A program made the translations under genes and the position numbers. Below, in pieces: positions 50,314 through 59,069 of a stretch of DNA of 64,000 nt. The notes beneath the pieces are model-generated. The model worked only from the letters and a program-made list of their open reading frames with translations, did no database searches and had not been told where the DNA came from. This DNA comes from Myxococcota bacterium. GTDB lineage: Bacteria; Myxococcota; Kuafuiibacteriia; Kuafuiibacteriales; Kuafuiibacteriaceae. The stretch lies in the NCBI GenBank assembly GCA_028289325.1, contig JANQQN010000259.1:1-64000 (forward strand). Direction: 5' to 3'. Positions within the stretch are counted from its first letter, which is position 1. Every line of letters starts with the position of its first letter.

Positions 50314-52020
50314 TCAGTCGGATACCGCCGGCTCGTCCTGCAAGGAGCGATGAACAAACTGAATGCACACCGAGCCTTCGCCGACCGCCGACGCCACCCG
50401 CTTCACGGATCCGGATCGAACGTCGCCCACGGCAAAGACGCGAGGCAACGACGTTTCGTGGAAGTATGGGCGGCGAGGCAGGGGCCAGCCGGCGTCTGTC
50501 AGCGCCTGTTCATCGATGTCAGCGCCGGTCTTGATAAAACCTTTGGCGTCCAGCGCGATCGCCGCGCCCTCGGTAAAAGACGTCGAAGGCGACGCGCCAA
50601 CGAAGACGAACAGGTGGTCGACCTCCTCCTCGCGCGCCTCGGCCGTCCGATTGTCGACCACCTGCATCCGCTCCAAGTGCCGCTCACCGAAAAGCGCCTT
50701 GACCTCCGAATGGCCGACGACCTCGATGTTGGGCGTCTTCTCGATCCGCCGTACGAGGTAGTTCGACATGCTCGAAGAAAGATCGTCGCGGCGAATGATG
50801 ATGGAGACCTTGTCGGCGGCCGTCGAAAGATAGATCGCCGCCTGTCCAGCCGAATTGCCCCCACCGATGATCGCGACTCGCTTGTGGCGGCAGTGCATGT
50901 GCTCGATGTGTCCAGCGCCATAGTGAACGGACACCGATGCAAACCGATCGATGTTCTCGATGGGAAGCTGACGGTAGGTCGCCCCAGTGGCGATGACCAC
51001 GGACCGAGCGCGGATCGCTTCGCCGGAGTCGAGGTCGATCCGGTAGTGGGACCCGTCGGCGCGCACCCCACAGACGTCCTTGGCCAAGACCATGCGGGCG
51101 CCGAACTTCTGTGCTTGCACGTAGCCGCGACCGGTGAGCGCCTGGCCTGAGATTCCCGTCGGAAACCCCAGGTAGTTTTCGATCCGAGAAGAAGAGCCGG
51201 CCTGACCGCCGAACGCGAATCGCTCGATGACTGCGGTCGACAGCCCCTCGGACGCCGCGTACACCCCCGCCGCGAGGCCAGCCGGCCCGCCGCCGATGAC
51301 CGCCACATCGAGCAACGGAAGCCGTTCGGTCTTGGCGCCGATGCCCAAGCAGTCGGCGAGCTCGGTGATCGTTGGCGTCTCGAGAACGCGATCCCCGGAC
51401 ACCACGACCGGGTACTCGATGCCGTCGGCCAGCTGTAGTTGGCGGATATGGACGGCCGCCGAGGGATCATCGACGTCGACATGGCGGTGGGGCACGCCGT
51501 TACGCGACATGAACGCGCGCAGATCGACGGTGCGGCGGTCATCCTCCGGTCCGACGAGGACCACCGCCCCCGCTCGAACCGCATGTAGCCGCATCCGGCG
51601 CAGGATGAAGCTGAGCAGGATCTTCTCGCCCAGCTCCGGTTCGAGGGCGATCAGATCCCGGGTCCGTTCGGGACTGACGGCGATGGTCTCGAGGCGCCCC
51701 TTGGCCCGGCCGGACACCAGCGCACCTTCGCCGGCCATGGTGACCAGTTCGCCCCCATAGTTCCCCGCGCCGTGGGTGACGAGGCTCCGCTCCTCCCCCT
51801 CTTCCATCAAATAGATTTCGAGCTCACCCGAGACGACGAGGTGAAAGTCGACGCCGCGCGCCCCGACCGTCCACAGCACATCACCATCCGCAAAGGACCG
51901 GCGCTGGCCGTAACGAGCGACCGTCTCTCGCTCCGCGACCGACAAGATCGGATAAAGCTCGTGTGTTCGTTGCTCCGTTCCCGCGGCCCATATCGGCGTC
52001 GGGGGCGTTGACGATGCCAT
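50314..52020 (-). CDS. cNMP-binding/thioredoxin-fold/thioredoxin-reductase-like fusion lacking the redox CxxC
   Basis: A 568-residue fusion. Residues about 20-150 form a cyclic-nucleotide-binding-like domain (GDVLWTVGARGVDFHLVVSG). About 165-235 is a thioredoxin/glutaredoxin-like segment (DLRAFMSRNGVPHRHVDVDD). About 240-560 is an FAD thioredoxin-reductase fold with GGGPAGLAAGVYAASEGLST, IATGATYRQLPIEN, GGGNSAGQAAIYLSTAADKV and VFAVGDVRSGSVKR. Where thioredoxin reductases have CxxC this reads SVHYGAGHIEHMHC, so the redox pair is missing, as in other members of this family. ATG 52020 follows directly on the upstream aldo-keto reductase stop. Confidence 0.9.
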   Translation of the reverse strand: MASSTPPTPIWAAGTEQRTHELYPILSVAERETVARYGQRRSFADGDVLWTVGARGVDFHLVVSGELEIYLMEEGEERSLVTHGAGNYGGELVTMAGEGALVSGRAKGRLETIAVSPERTRDLIALEPELGEKILLSFILRRMRLHAVRAGAVVLVGPEDDRRTVDLRAFMSRNGVPHRHVDVDDPSAAVHIRQLQLADGIEYPVVVSGDRVLETPTITELADCLGIGAKTERLPLLDVAVIGGGPAGLAAGVYAASEGLSTAVIERFAFGGQAGSSSRIENYLGFPTGISGQALTGRGYVQAQKFGARMVLAKDVCGVRADGSHYRIDLDSGEAIRARSVVIATGATYRQLPIENIDRFASVSVHYGAGHIEHMHCRHKRVAIIGGGNSAGQAAIYLSTAADKVSIIIRRDDLSSSMSNYLVRRIEKTPNIEVVGHSEVKALFGERHLERMQVVDNRTAEAREEEVDHLFVFVGASPSTSFTEGAAIALDAKGFIKTGADIDEQALTDAGWPLPRRPYFHETSLPRVFAVGDVRSGSVKRVASAVGEGSVCIQFVHRSLQDEPAVSD

Positions 52021-52820
52021 CAGGTAGACTTCCTCGGCTCGGCGTTCACTAGGTCCCACGTGTCCCAGTTCTGCCGGAGATGGGCAATCGACGTCGTCCC
52101 CGGAATGGCTACGATGTTATCGGCGCGCCTAAGGAGCCACGCAAGCGCGTCCTGCGCGGATAGCTCGGCGCCCGGACGCATCGGATGCGCCCCGAGGGGA
52201 CCGTAGGGAATGAAGGCGATCCCCAGGCTCGCCGTATAGTCGACCAGGGCCTCATCTTCGCGCTCTACGAGGTTCAGCCGATTCTGAACACTGGCCACCG
52301 ACGCGACGGACCGCGCCTGGTCGAGCTGGGCCCGAGTCACGTTCGACAAGCCGATGTGCGCAATCCACCCGCGAGCCTGCGCTTCGGCCAGCGCTTCGAC
52401 CGACCGCTCGATCCCGACTTCGGCGTCCACCCGGTGGAGCTGAAACAGGTCGATTCGATCCCGCCGAAGATTGGACCGGGCTTGGTCGATCTGACGCAGG
52501 AGCGTCTGCGGGCGCCCGTCGACGACGATCTGACCCGGTCCGCTCTTGTCGACCCCGCCCTTCGTGGCCACGAAGGCATCCCGGCCCTCGAGGGCCTCCC
52601 CGAGAAGCTGGTCGACGGTCTGCGGTCCGTAGGCCCAGGCGCTATCGAAGAACCGCACCCCGAGCGCGTGGGCAGTACGCACCAGCTCGATGCCTCCCTT
52701 CGGGTCGCGGTAGGGCCCGAAGTTGCCGGGCTGCCCGCTGAGCCGCATGGCCCCGTAACCCAAGCGGTCAACGTCTTGGGTGCCGAATCTGAACGTGCGC
52801 GAGATGTGTTTGTCGTGCAT
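52020..52820 (-). CDS. Aldo/keto reductase
   Basis: A 266-residue (beta/alpha)8 oxidoreductase with catalytic tetrad segments FFDSAWAYGPQ (Asp and Tyr), ATKGG (Lys) and FQLHRVD (His), and LGYGAMRLSGQPGNFGPY at the N-terminus. It is of the YdhF/Tas-like group that reduces aldehydes or ketones with NADPH. ATG 52820 is preferred by homology of its N-terminus; 52850 is possible. It shares a junction with the FAD fusion gene and is divergent from a LysR gene, which probably controls it. Confidence 0.9.
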   Translation of the reverse strand: MHDKHISRTFRFGTQDVDRLGYGAMRLSGQPGNFGPYRDPKGGIELVRTAHALGVRFFDSAWAYGPQTVDQLLGEALEGRDAFVATKGGVDKSGPGQIVVDGRPQTLLRQIDQARSNLRRDRIDLFQLHRVDAEVGIERSVEALAEAQARGWIAHIGLSNVTRAQLDQARSVASVASVQNRLNLVEREDEALVDYTASLGIAFIPYGPLGAHPMRPGAELSAQDALAWLLRRADNIVAIPGTTSIAHLRQNWDTWDLVNAEPRKST

Positions 52821-52892
52821 GGAGGCCACCTTGCCCCGGGGAGCCGTCATCCGGTAGACGAATGAAAAGAGGTACAGTTATACGTTCTGCGC

Positions 52893-53816
52893 ATGAGCAA
52901 ACGCCTGGATCGACTCGCCCTGTTGGAGACGTTCGCCCGCATCGCGCGGCGGGGCTCCATCAGCGCCGCCGCTCGCGACCTGGGGCTTTCGCAAGCATCG
53001 GCCAGTCGGCAGCTGGCGGAGCTGGAGACCCGGCTCGGTGTGCAGCTGATCCGGCGATCGACGCACGAGCTGTCGCTGACCAGCGAAGGCCACCAATGCC
53101 TGGCCGACGCCGACGCCATTCGCGGCGCGTGGGACGCCCTCGAGGAGCGCTTCCGAGAGGACCAACCCGGCGCCCTTCGCGGCGCCATCCGGGCCGTGGT
53201 CCCGGTTGCGCTCGGGCAGCTTCACTTGACCGCGGCCGCCGTCGACTTTCAGCGTCGACACCCCGAGGTTTCCGTAACGTGGACGCTCGACGACGAAGAG
53301 ATCCGCTTCACGGAGATCGGCTGCGACATCTGGATCAAGATCGGCCGCCCGAAAGATGAGCGCCTCATCGTGCGGTCGATCGCGACCATCGAGAGGATGG
53401 TGGTCGCATCGCCGACCTTGCTCGCGTCCGGTCGAATCGGTCGGCCTCAGCAGCTCGCGTCGATCCCGTGTGTAGCGTTGGCCCCGTTCGAAGGTCACCG
53501 CATGACCCTGACCTCCAAACGGGGGGCCAAGGCGATGGTGGCGGCCACCGCCTCCTTCGTGACCGACAACATCTTCGCGGCCCACCAAGCCGCGGTGCAG
53601 GGTATCGGCTTCGCCGTCATGCCCCGCTGGTTCATCGCCGAGGACCTCCAACACGGACGGCTGGTTGACCTGCTGCCGACGTGGCGCGCGCCGAAGTTGA
53701 CGTTGTCCGCGGCCCTATCCCCCGCCGGACGACGGTCGAAGCGGCGGCAACTGTTCCTCGCCCATCTGTTGGATGCCCTGCGCCAGGTAGACGGCATGGA
53801 TCCGCAGCACAAGTGA
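52893..53816 (+). CDS. LysR-family transcriptional regulator
   Basis: A 307-residue regulator. The winged-helix N-terminus reads LALLETFARIARRGSISAAA, then LGLSQASASRQLAELETRLG; a periplasmic-binding-protein-like effector domain follows from residue 90. It is divergent from the aldo/keto reductase and FAD fusion genes with 72 bases between starts, the usual arrangement for LysR control. Effector unknown. Confidence 0.92.
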   Translation: MSKRLDRLALLETFARIARRGSISAAARDLGLSQASASRQLAELETRLGVQLIRRSTHELSLTSEGHQCLADADAIRGAWDALEERFREDQPGALRGAIRAVVPVALGQLHLTAAAVDFQRRHPEVSVTWTLDDEEIRFTEIGCDIWIKIGRPKDERLIVRSIATIERMVVASPTLLASGRIGRPQQLASIPCVALAPFEGHRMTLTSKRGAKAMVAATASFVTDNIFAAHQAAVQGIGFAVMPRWFIAEDLQHGRLVDLLPTWRAPKLTLSAALSPAGRRSKRRQLFLAHLLDALRQVDGMDPQHK

Positions 53817-53863
53817 TCCCGTTTCAGCGTCACAGTGCTCCGCGCGCGAAGCACTGACGATGC

Positions 53864-54409
53864 ATGAGAGCTCCCTTTATTTCTTTTTGCCTATTGTCTT
53901 CCTTGGCTGTCGGCGCGCTCACTTCGAGCGCATCTGCCCAACCACCGACCGTGGGCAACACCGGCGTATTCGTCAACCGACAGCAGCTCCCTCGAGCGAC
54001 CCTCGACCTACTCAAGCGACAGCTGGGTATCACCATGACCCCTGGTCACCATTGGTACGACCGGATGACCGGCGCCTGGGGCTTCGTCGGCGGCCCCGCG
54101 GCCGGATTCATCCCGCCTCGCCTGAACCTGGGCGGCCCGCTGTGGCGTCAAGCTTCGAAGGGCAACACCGGCGTGATCGTCAACGGGCGCGAGCTGCATT
54201 GGCTCGATGTCGCCGCCCTGCGGGGCTACGGCATCCCCGTGCGCCGCGGCCGCTACTGGCTCAATGCAATGGGCGTCGGCGGTTACGAAGGCGGACCGCC
54301 GCTGTTCAACCTGGCCCAGCTCGCGCGCCGACGGCCACCGGCGCGACAGGGCGGACGTCGCCGCAGCGCGCTTTCGTCCTGGGACCTCACCGGAGTCAAG
54401 GTCTACTGA
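53864..54409 (+). CDS. Secreted protein with an internally duplicated glycine-rich repeat
   Basis: A 181-residue exported protein; signal peptide ends SASA (about residue 25). Two copies of a roughly 60-residue unit are visible: GNTGVFVNRQQLPRATLDLL ... TPGHHWYDRMTGAWGFVGGP, and GNTGVIVNGRELHWLDVAAL ... RRGRYWLNAMGVGGYEGGP. The C-terminus is basic (RRRPPARQGGRRR). No named family is recognised; cell-envelope or glycan binding is conceivable. The end overlaps the convergent AraC gene by 7 bases. Confidence 0.75.
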   Translation: MRAPFISFCLLSSLAVGALTSSASAQPPTVGNTGVFVNRQQLPRATLDLLKRQLGITMTPGHHWYDRMTGAWGFVGGPAAGFIPPRLNLGGPLWRQASKGNTGVIVNGRELHWLDVAALRGYGIPVRRGRYWLNAMGVGGYEGGPPLFNLAQLARRRPPARQGGRRRSALSSWDLTGVKVY

Positions 54410-55437
54410 ATACCGGGCGGGCGCGCTCGCCGAACCTCGCCGGGGGTGCTTCCCGTCCATCCCTTGAACGCGCGCTGAAACGCGCTGGCCTCGGAGAATC
54501 CCAGCCCCTCCGCGACTTCGGCCACCGAATGCCCCTGCGACAACAGGTTCACCGCCCGGTCTCGGCGCAGCTCGTCGCGAAGCTGTCGAAACGACGTTCC
54601 GTCGGCTCGAAGGTGGCGAGCCAACGTCGCGCGGGCCATGCCCAGCGCTTCGGCAACGTCGGCGAGTCCCAGCCGCCAGGTGGGGTCTTGGGACAAGGCG
54701 AGTCGAACCCGGGACTCGAGCGACCGGCGCGGCGGCTGGGCCAGCAACGACGGATAGCTCGCCGTGCGGACCCATTCGTCGGCCTCATCTCGGCTTCGCC
54801 GCAGCGGCAGCTCCAGCTCGGCGCGGTCGAACCGCAGATAGGATCGACCCGCGACCAGCCGTGGCGAAACGCCGAACAGATACCGCGCTTCGGACGTGAA
54901 CGCCCCGAACCGACGATCGAGACCAACCTCCAGCAAGGACAGCGACTCGCCGCACAGCCACGCCGACGTTCGCCACGGAGACAACAGCATGGTGAGGGTG
55001 AACAGAAGAGATTCGGTCTGGGGGCCACGTCGGGCGGCGAGGCCGAGAACCACATCGCTCTGCCCGGTCTCGACAGTCCACGGCGCCCCCCGGTCGAAGA
55101 GCCCGTAGATCTCGTTTCCTGCGATGAGAAGGCTTCGAACGGTCGGTAGCTGGGTCGCTAGGCGAACGAAGGACGCAAATGTGCCCCGCGGCACCGGGCG
55201 GCGGAGGAGCCCATGAACCTCGTCGTCTCGTGCGCGCACCACGAAGTGATGGAGTCGCTCGAACTGGGCCGGGCTGACCCGCAGTCCCTGCGCGGCCAGA
55301 ATCGCGGGTCCGATGTCCGCGTGGTCGAGCGCCTGCTCTCGCTCGTCCTCGGCCAGGGGCCTCACCATCTCGGCCACCAATCGCCCAGGAATCGTGGCGT
55401 GAGCGATTTGGTCAGGTGGGTCGAGTCGAGTCGTCAT
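54403..55437 (-). CDS. AraC-family regulator (arabinose-binding-domain type)
   Basis: A 344-residue regulator: an N-terminal ligand-binding domain of the AraC_binding_2/OruR type (DHADIGPAILAAQGLRVSPA; LLIAGNEIYGLFDRGAPWTV) and the C-terminal double HTH (LGLADVAEALGMARATLARH; VAEVAEGLGFSEASAFQRAF). This type often senses amino-acid or lipid derivatives. The divergent neighbour is the PhyH-like gene 35 bases away, a plausible target. Confidence 0.87.
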   Translation of the reverse strand: MTTRLDPPDQIAHATIPGRLVAEMVRPLAEDEREQALDHADIGPAILAAQGLRVSPAQFERLHHFVVRARDDEVHGLLRRPVPRGTFASFVRLATQLPTVRSLLIAGNEIYGLFDRGAPWTVETGQSDVVLGLAARRGPQTESLLFTLTMLLSPWRTSAWLCGESLSLLEVGLDRRFGAFTSEARYLFGVSPRLVAGRSYLRFDRAELELPLRRSRDEADEWVRTASYPSLLAQPPRRSLESRVRLALSQDPTWRLGLADVAEALGMARATLARHLRADGTSFRQLRDELRRDRAVNLLSQGHSVAEVAEGLGFSEASAFQRAFKGWTGSTPGEVRRARPPGIQ

Positions 55438-55472
55438 GTCTTCACTGGCGCCGATGAGCGACGTTGTCGGCG

Positions 55473-56339
55473 ATGAGTGACAAGATCTTCGCCGATGTCG
55501 GGACGTACGGCAAAACGGACCTCGCCGCTCGATATCGGTCCACGGCGGGCAGCCAGACCGCCGTCAACGCCGACCTCCTCGCCGAGCTGCGCCACCAGCT
55601 GGACCGCGACGGCTACGTCGTCGTCGAGGGGGCCATTTCGGATGAACAGATCCACACCATCAAGACCGCGGTCGAGCCGCTGTTCGACCACCCGGGCGGC
55701 CGAAACAACTTCGAAGGGTTCAAGACCCGGAGGCTGTACGCGGTGCCGGAGAAGACCGACGTTTGCGACCCCCTCGCCGAACACCCGCTCGCGCTCGGGT
55801 TACTCGACGGACTCTTCCGCCCCAACTATCTGCTGTCGCAGCTTCAGGTCATCGACATCCGCCCTGGCGAGGCCGCTCAGCCTCTGCACTGTGATGACAG
55901 CTTCTATCCGTTCGCGCGCCCTCGACCGCCCCTCGGCGCAGCGACGATCTTTGCCCTCGATGACTTCACCGCCGACAACGGCGCCACGGACATCATCCCT
56001 CGCAGTCATCTTTGGGATGATCGGATTCCCAGTCCTGACGATCGCCGGCAGCCTTGCGTGATGCCCGCCGGGTCGATGCTGTTCTTCCTCGGCACGCTGT
56101 GGCACGGCGGCGGCGAGAATCGCACCCCCGCCCCGCGGATGTGCGTCACCGCGCAGTATTGCGAGCCATTCCTTCGCCCCCAGGAGAACTTCGGGCTGAG
56201 CGTGTCCAGAGCGCGGGCGGCGACGAAGAGCGAGCACATGCTCCGACTGTTGGGGTACAGCATCCATCCCCCGTTTGTCGGCATGGTGGACGGCAAACAC
56301 CCCAAGCGGCGGCTCGAGGAACACGAGCCCTCGCGTTGA
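55473..56339 (+). CDS. Phytanoyl-CoA dioxygenase (PhyH)-family oxygenase
   Basis: A 288-residue non-haem iron, 2-oxoglutarate-dependent oxygenase. The iron facial triad is visible as the HxD of QPLHCDDSFYPF and the later His in LFFLGTLWHGGGENRT, with the cosubstrate arginine following. The N-terminal part (LDRDGYVVVEGAISDEQIHT) is typical of PhyH-like enzymes that hydroxylate lipids or small molecules. ATG 55473 (MSDKIFADVG) is preferred over upstream TTG. The substrate is unknown. Confidence 0.88.
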   Translation: MSDKIFADVGTYGKTDLAARYRSTAGSQTAVNADLLAELRHQLDRDGYVVVEGAISDEQIHTIKTAVEPLFDHPGGRNNFEGFKTRRLYAVPEKTDVCDPLAEHPLALGLLDGLFRPNYLLSQLQVIDIRPGEAAQPLHCDDSFYPFARPRPPLGAATIFALDDFTADNGATDIIPRSHLWDDRIPSPDDRRQPCVMPAGSMLFFLGTLWHGGGENRTPAPRMCVTAQYCEPFLRPQENFGLSVSRARAATKSEHMLRLLGYSIHPPFVGMVDGKHPKRRLEEHEPSR

Positions 56340-56372
56340 CCCACTCTCTGACGCCCTCGCCTCCATAGGGGT

Positions 56373-57155
56373 ATGAACAGGCCCCTGATCGCGGTGCTTA
56401 CCGCACTGTTCGGCAGTATGGCGGGGTGCGGTGGCGCCGAATCCAACCCCGACGCCTCGCTCAATATCGCGCTCGACCTCGGCGGCCACCGCGTATTCCA
56501 AGGCGGCGCTATCGTGGCCACCTCCACCGAGACCTGTCCCGTCCCCGCCTGCCGCCGATGCCCCGACGATTCGTTCGCCGACGTCATCTATCCGGCCGAC
56601 ACATCCACCGCGGTCGCGGTCATCTGTTACCCGACGCGGGCCCGAACCCTCGTCGTGACCGACGACGGCAACCTCAATATCAACGCGCGCGGGGCAACGA
56701 TCACCATCGACCTGTCTCAGGTCGCGAACGACACCTTTCGCGGGGACGTCAGCGTCAACGACGTCGCGTCGGCGACCATCTACGGGGGCACGTCGACCCG
56801 GACCCTCGTGCGAGGAAACCTCAATCTTCACGCGGGAGATGTCCGGGTGGTGAACCTCGATATTGCCGGCGATGTCAGCTTCAACCACAACCGTCACCAA
56901 TCCGCGCTCGTGGACTCCGTGGTCCGGGGCAACCTCAACGTCCACGTTCCGGAGTTCGTGGCCGTCAACGTCGACGTATTCGGCGATCTGAACGTGAACC
57001 GAGCCGACTCGGTCCTGTCGTCGGTGGGATTTGCCAAGAACGTCAATATCCACGGCCGACCGCGTTTTTGCGAACGTCTGGGTCCATTCGACGACCTCGA
57101 TGCCGACGGTGTGGTCGACCCCGATGAGCGGGCGCCGGGATCGTGGTGTCCGTGA
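56373..57155 (+). CDS. Lipoprotein with short beta-solenoid-like repeats
   Basis: A 260-residue lipoprotein (lipobox MAGC at about residue 19). The central region repeats the pattern GNLN-x-H/N: DDGNLNINARG, VRGNLNLHAGDVRVVNLDIA, VVRGNLNVHVPEFVAVNVDV, FGDLNVNRADSV, spaced about 20-25 residues. That suggests a small beta-solenoid. Cysteines near residues 55-65 (CPVPACRRC) and the C-terminus (FCERLG; WCP) may pair. It ends with an acidic EF-hand-like DLDADGVVDPDE. Confidence 0.7.
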   Translation: MNRPLIAVLTALFGSMAGCGGAESNPDASLNIALDLGGHRVFQGGAIVATSTETCPVPACRRCPDDSFADVIYPADTSTAVAVICYPTRARTLVVTDDGNLNINARGATITIDLSQVANDTFRGDVSVNDVASATIYGGTSTRTLVRGNLNLHAGDVRVVNLDIAGDVSFNHNRHQSALVDSVVRGNLNVHVPEFVAVNVDVFGDLNVNRADSVLSSVGFAKNVNIHGRPRFCERLGPFDDLDADGVVDPDERAPGSWCP

Positions 57156-57165
57156 GGACCGGTCT

Positions 57166-57930
57166 TTACTCGCGCCGCCGCCCGACCAGGAGCCCACGTC
57201 GAGCGCCGATCCCTTCCTCACGCCAGTCGCACGCGAAGCCCGCGGCCTCGAAGGTCGCGGCGATGGTTTCGTGTGGACACAGCCACAGCTCGTGGCGGTC
57301 GATGAAGTATCGAACGCCTTCCTGACGGCGGGTCACCAGCCAGTGAAAGTCGATCACCGCCATGTCGTCCCGTCGCTGGGGGACAGCGGCCCGACATAGC
57401 TTCAGTGCGTCGGATTCATATGTATCCTGAGCCGTTCGGCCAGGTTCGAAATCGTCGGGGCTGACCCAGGGCTCGACGAGGAGAACACCACCGGGCGCCA
57501 CCGCGCGGGCGAAGCACTCGGCCGCCTTCGCCAAGACTTCGGGGCCGTGAAGATATCCGAGCGACGAGAACAGGCACAACACGGCGTCGTAGGGCGTCGA
57601 CACCGAGAAATCTGCCATGTCCGCGATGAACAGGTCGGCGCCGGGCACCCGGGCTCGGGCCCGGGCGAGCATGGCCTCGCTGCGGTCGAACCCCGCAACC
57701 GCGTACCACGGCTGAAGGTGCGCGAGGTGCGCGCCGGTTCCGCAGGCCGCATCGAGCACCCGGGCGCCGTCGGGCACCCCGAGCTCCTGGAGAATGGTCC
57801 GCAGCTTCGCCGCCTGCTCCGGGTAGCCGAAAGACGCATAGATCAGGTCGTAGAACTCCGCCCACGCGGCGTACGGGTCCGACGCGGGACGCCTGCCGTC
57901 CGATCCGCTCATTCCGCTGTCGGTGCTCAT
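57166..57930 (-). CDS. Class I SAM-dependent methyltransferase
   Basis: A 254-residue methyltransferase with SAM motif I VLDAACGTGAHLAHLQ, acidic motif II (VAGFDRSEAMLARAR), motif DLFIADMADFSVSTPYDAVL and VAPGGVLLVEPWVSPDDF. The last 70 residues resemble enzymes that methylate sugars or polyketides (for example DUF1698/TylM1-like proteins). ATG 57930 is preferred; the longer frame upstream lacks a good start. Confidence 0.85.
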   Translation of the reverse strand: MSTDSGMSGSDGRRPASDPYAAWAEFYDLIYASFGYPEQAAKLRTILQELGVPDGARVLDAACGTGAHLAHLQPWYAVAGFDRSEAMLARARARVPGADLFIADMADFSVSTPYDAVLCLFSSLGYLHGPEVLAKAAECFARAVAPGGVLLVEPWVSPDDFEPGRTAQDTYESDALKLCRAAVPQRRDDMAVIDFHWLVTRRQEGVRYFIDRHELWLCPHETIAATFEAAGFACDWREEGIGARRGLLVGRRRE

Positions 57931-58029
57931 TCGCGATATGTACCGCGTCGACAGGCGCGCGAGCAATCCGAACCGCCGTCGCGCGAGGCCGCTCGGCAGG
58001 CTATGCTGTCCGGGTCGAGAGGAGTCGCC

Positions 58030-59058
58030 GTGCCACACTCATTCACCCAGGGACTGCACGAAGTCGCGGAGGGAACCTTCGCTTATCTCCAACCGTCGGG
58101 GGCGTGGGGGCTATCCAACGCCGGGTTGATCGTGGATGGCGATCAGAGCCTGCTCGTCGACACCCTCTTCGATCGCCGACACACCGAGGTCATGCTGGAC
58201 GAGATGCGCCGGGTCGTCGGCCGTCCGGCCGAACGCATCGATACCGTTCTCAACACCCACGCCAACGGGGATCACTGTTGGGGCAACGAGCTGGTGCGCG
58301 AGGCCCGCATCGTCGCCTCCACCGCGTGCAAAGAAGAAATGGCCGCCTTTCCGCCCAGGCGCCTGGCGCTGTTGATGACCGTGGCCCGTACGATCTCCGC
58401 CCTCGGTCCCCTCGGCACGGGCATCGGCCGCATCGCCGCCGCGGTGGGGCTCAAGACCGCGGCCGACCTCGTCAAGGCGGCCCCTTTCGTCGCCGAGGCC
58501 TTCGCGGACTTCGACTTCTCGGGCATCGAGCTGGTTCTTCCCAACGAGGTCTTCGACGGCCACACCACGGTCACCGTCGGGGATACGACGGTCGAGCTGT
58601 ACGAGGTCGGGCCCGCCCACACCCGCGGCGACGTGATCGCCTATGTTCCCTCGAAGCGGATCGTGTTCACCGGCGACATCCTGTTCGCCAACGCACACCC
58701 GATCATGTGGGAAGGGCCGTCGGACAACTGGGTGGACGCCTGTCATCGAATATGCGCGCTCGACGTTGACGCGGTGGTCCCCGGTCACGGCCCGATCACC
58801 GACACCCAAGCCGTCGCCGACACCGGCCGATACCTGGAACGACTTCGGGCCGAAGCCAAGCTGCGCTGGCAAGCGGGCATGAGCCCCCAAGACGCCGCCC
58901 GGGACATCGACCTCGGTGAGTTCGCGGAGTGGACGGAGAGCGAACGCGTGGTGGCCAACGTTCACGCGTTGTATCGCGAACTCAAGTCCGAACCGCGCGG
59001 TGACGACACCATCGCCTTGTTCAGCGAGATGGCCCAGCTCGCCGCGACACGATCGTAG
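58030..59058 (+). CDS. Metallo-beta-lactamase-fold hydrolase
   Basis: A 342-residue MBL-superfamily protein. The metal motif is TVLNTHANGDHCWGNE, an HxNGDH variant, and further metal ligands are in YEVGPAHTRGDVIAYVPSKR and FTGDILFANAHPIMW, then VVPGHGP. The loss of the second histidine of HxHxDH is seen in several such hydrolases. GTG 58030 is preceded by GAGGAG. A C-terminal helix-rich tail of about 90 residues follows. Substrate unknown; it is 11 bases from the HupK-like gene. Confidence 0.87.
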   Translation: MPHSFTQGLHEVAEGTFAYLQPSGAWGLSNAGLIVDGDQSLLVDTLFDRRHTEVMLDEMRRVVGRPAERIDTVLNTHANGDHCWGNELVREARIVASTACKEEMAAFPPRRLALLMTVARTISALGPLGTGIGRIAAAVGLKTAADLVKAAPFVAEAFADFDFSGIELVLPNEVFDGHTTVTVGDTTVELYEVGPAHTRGDVIAYVPSKRIVFTGDILFANAHPIMWEGPSDNWVDACHRICALDVDAVVPGHGPITDTQAVADTGRYLERLRAEAKLRWQAGMSPQDAARDIDLGEFAEWTESERVVANVHALYRELKSEPRGDDTIALFSEMAQLAATRS

Positions 59059-59069
59059 GCGGCCGGAAC

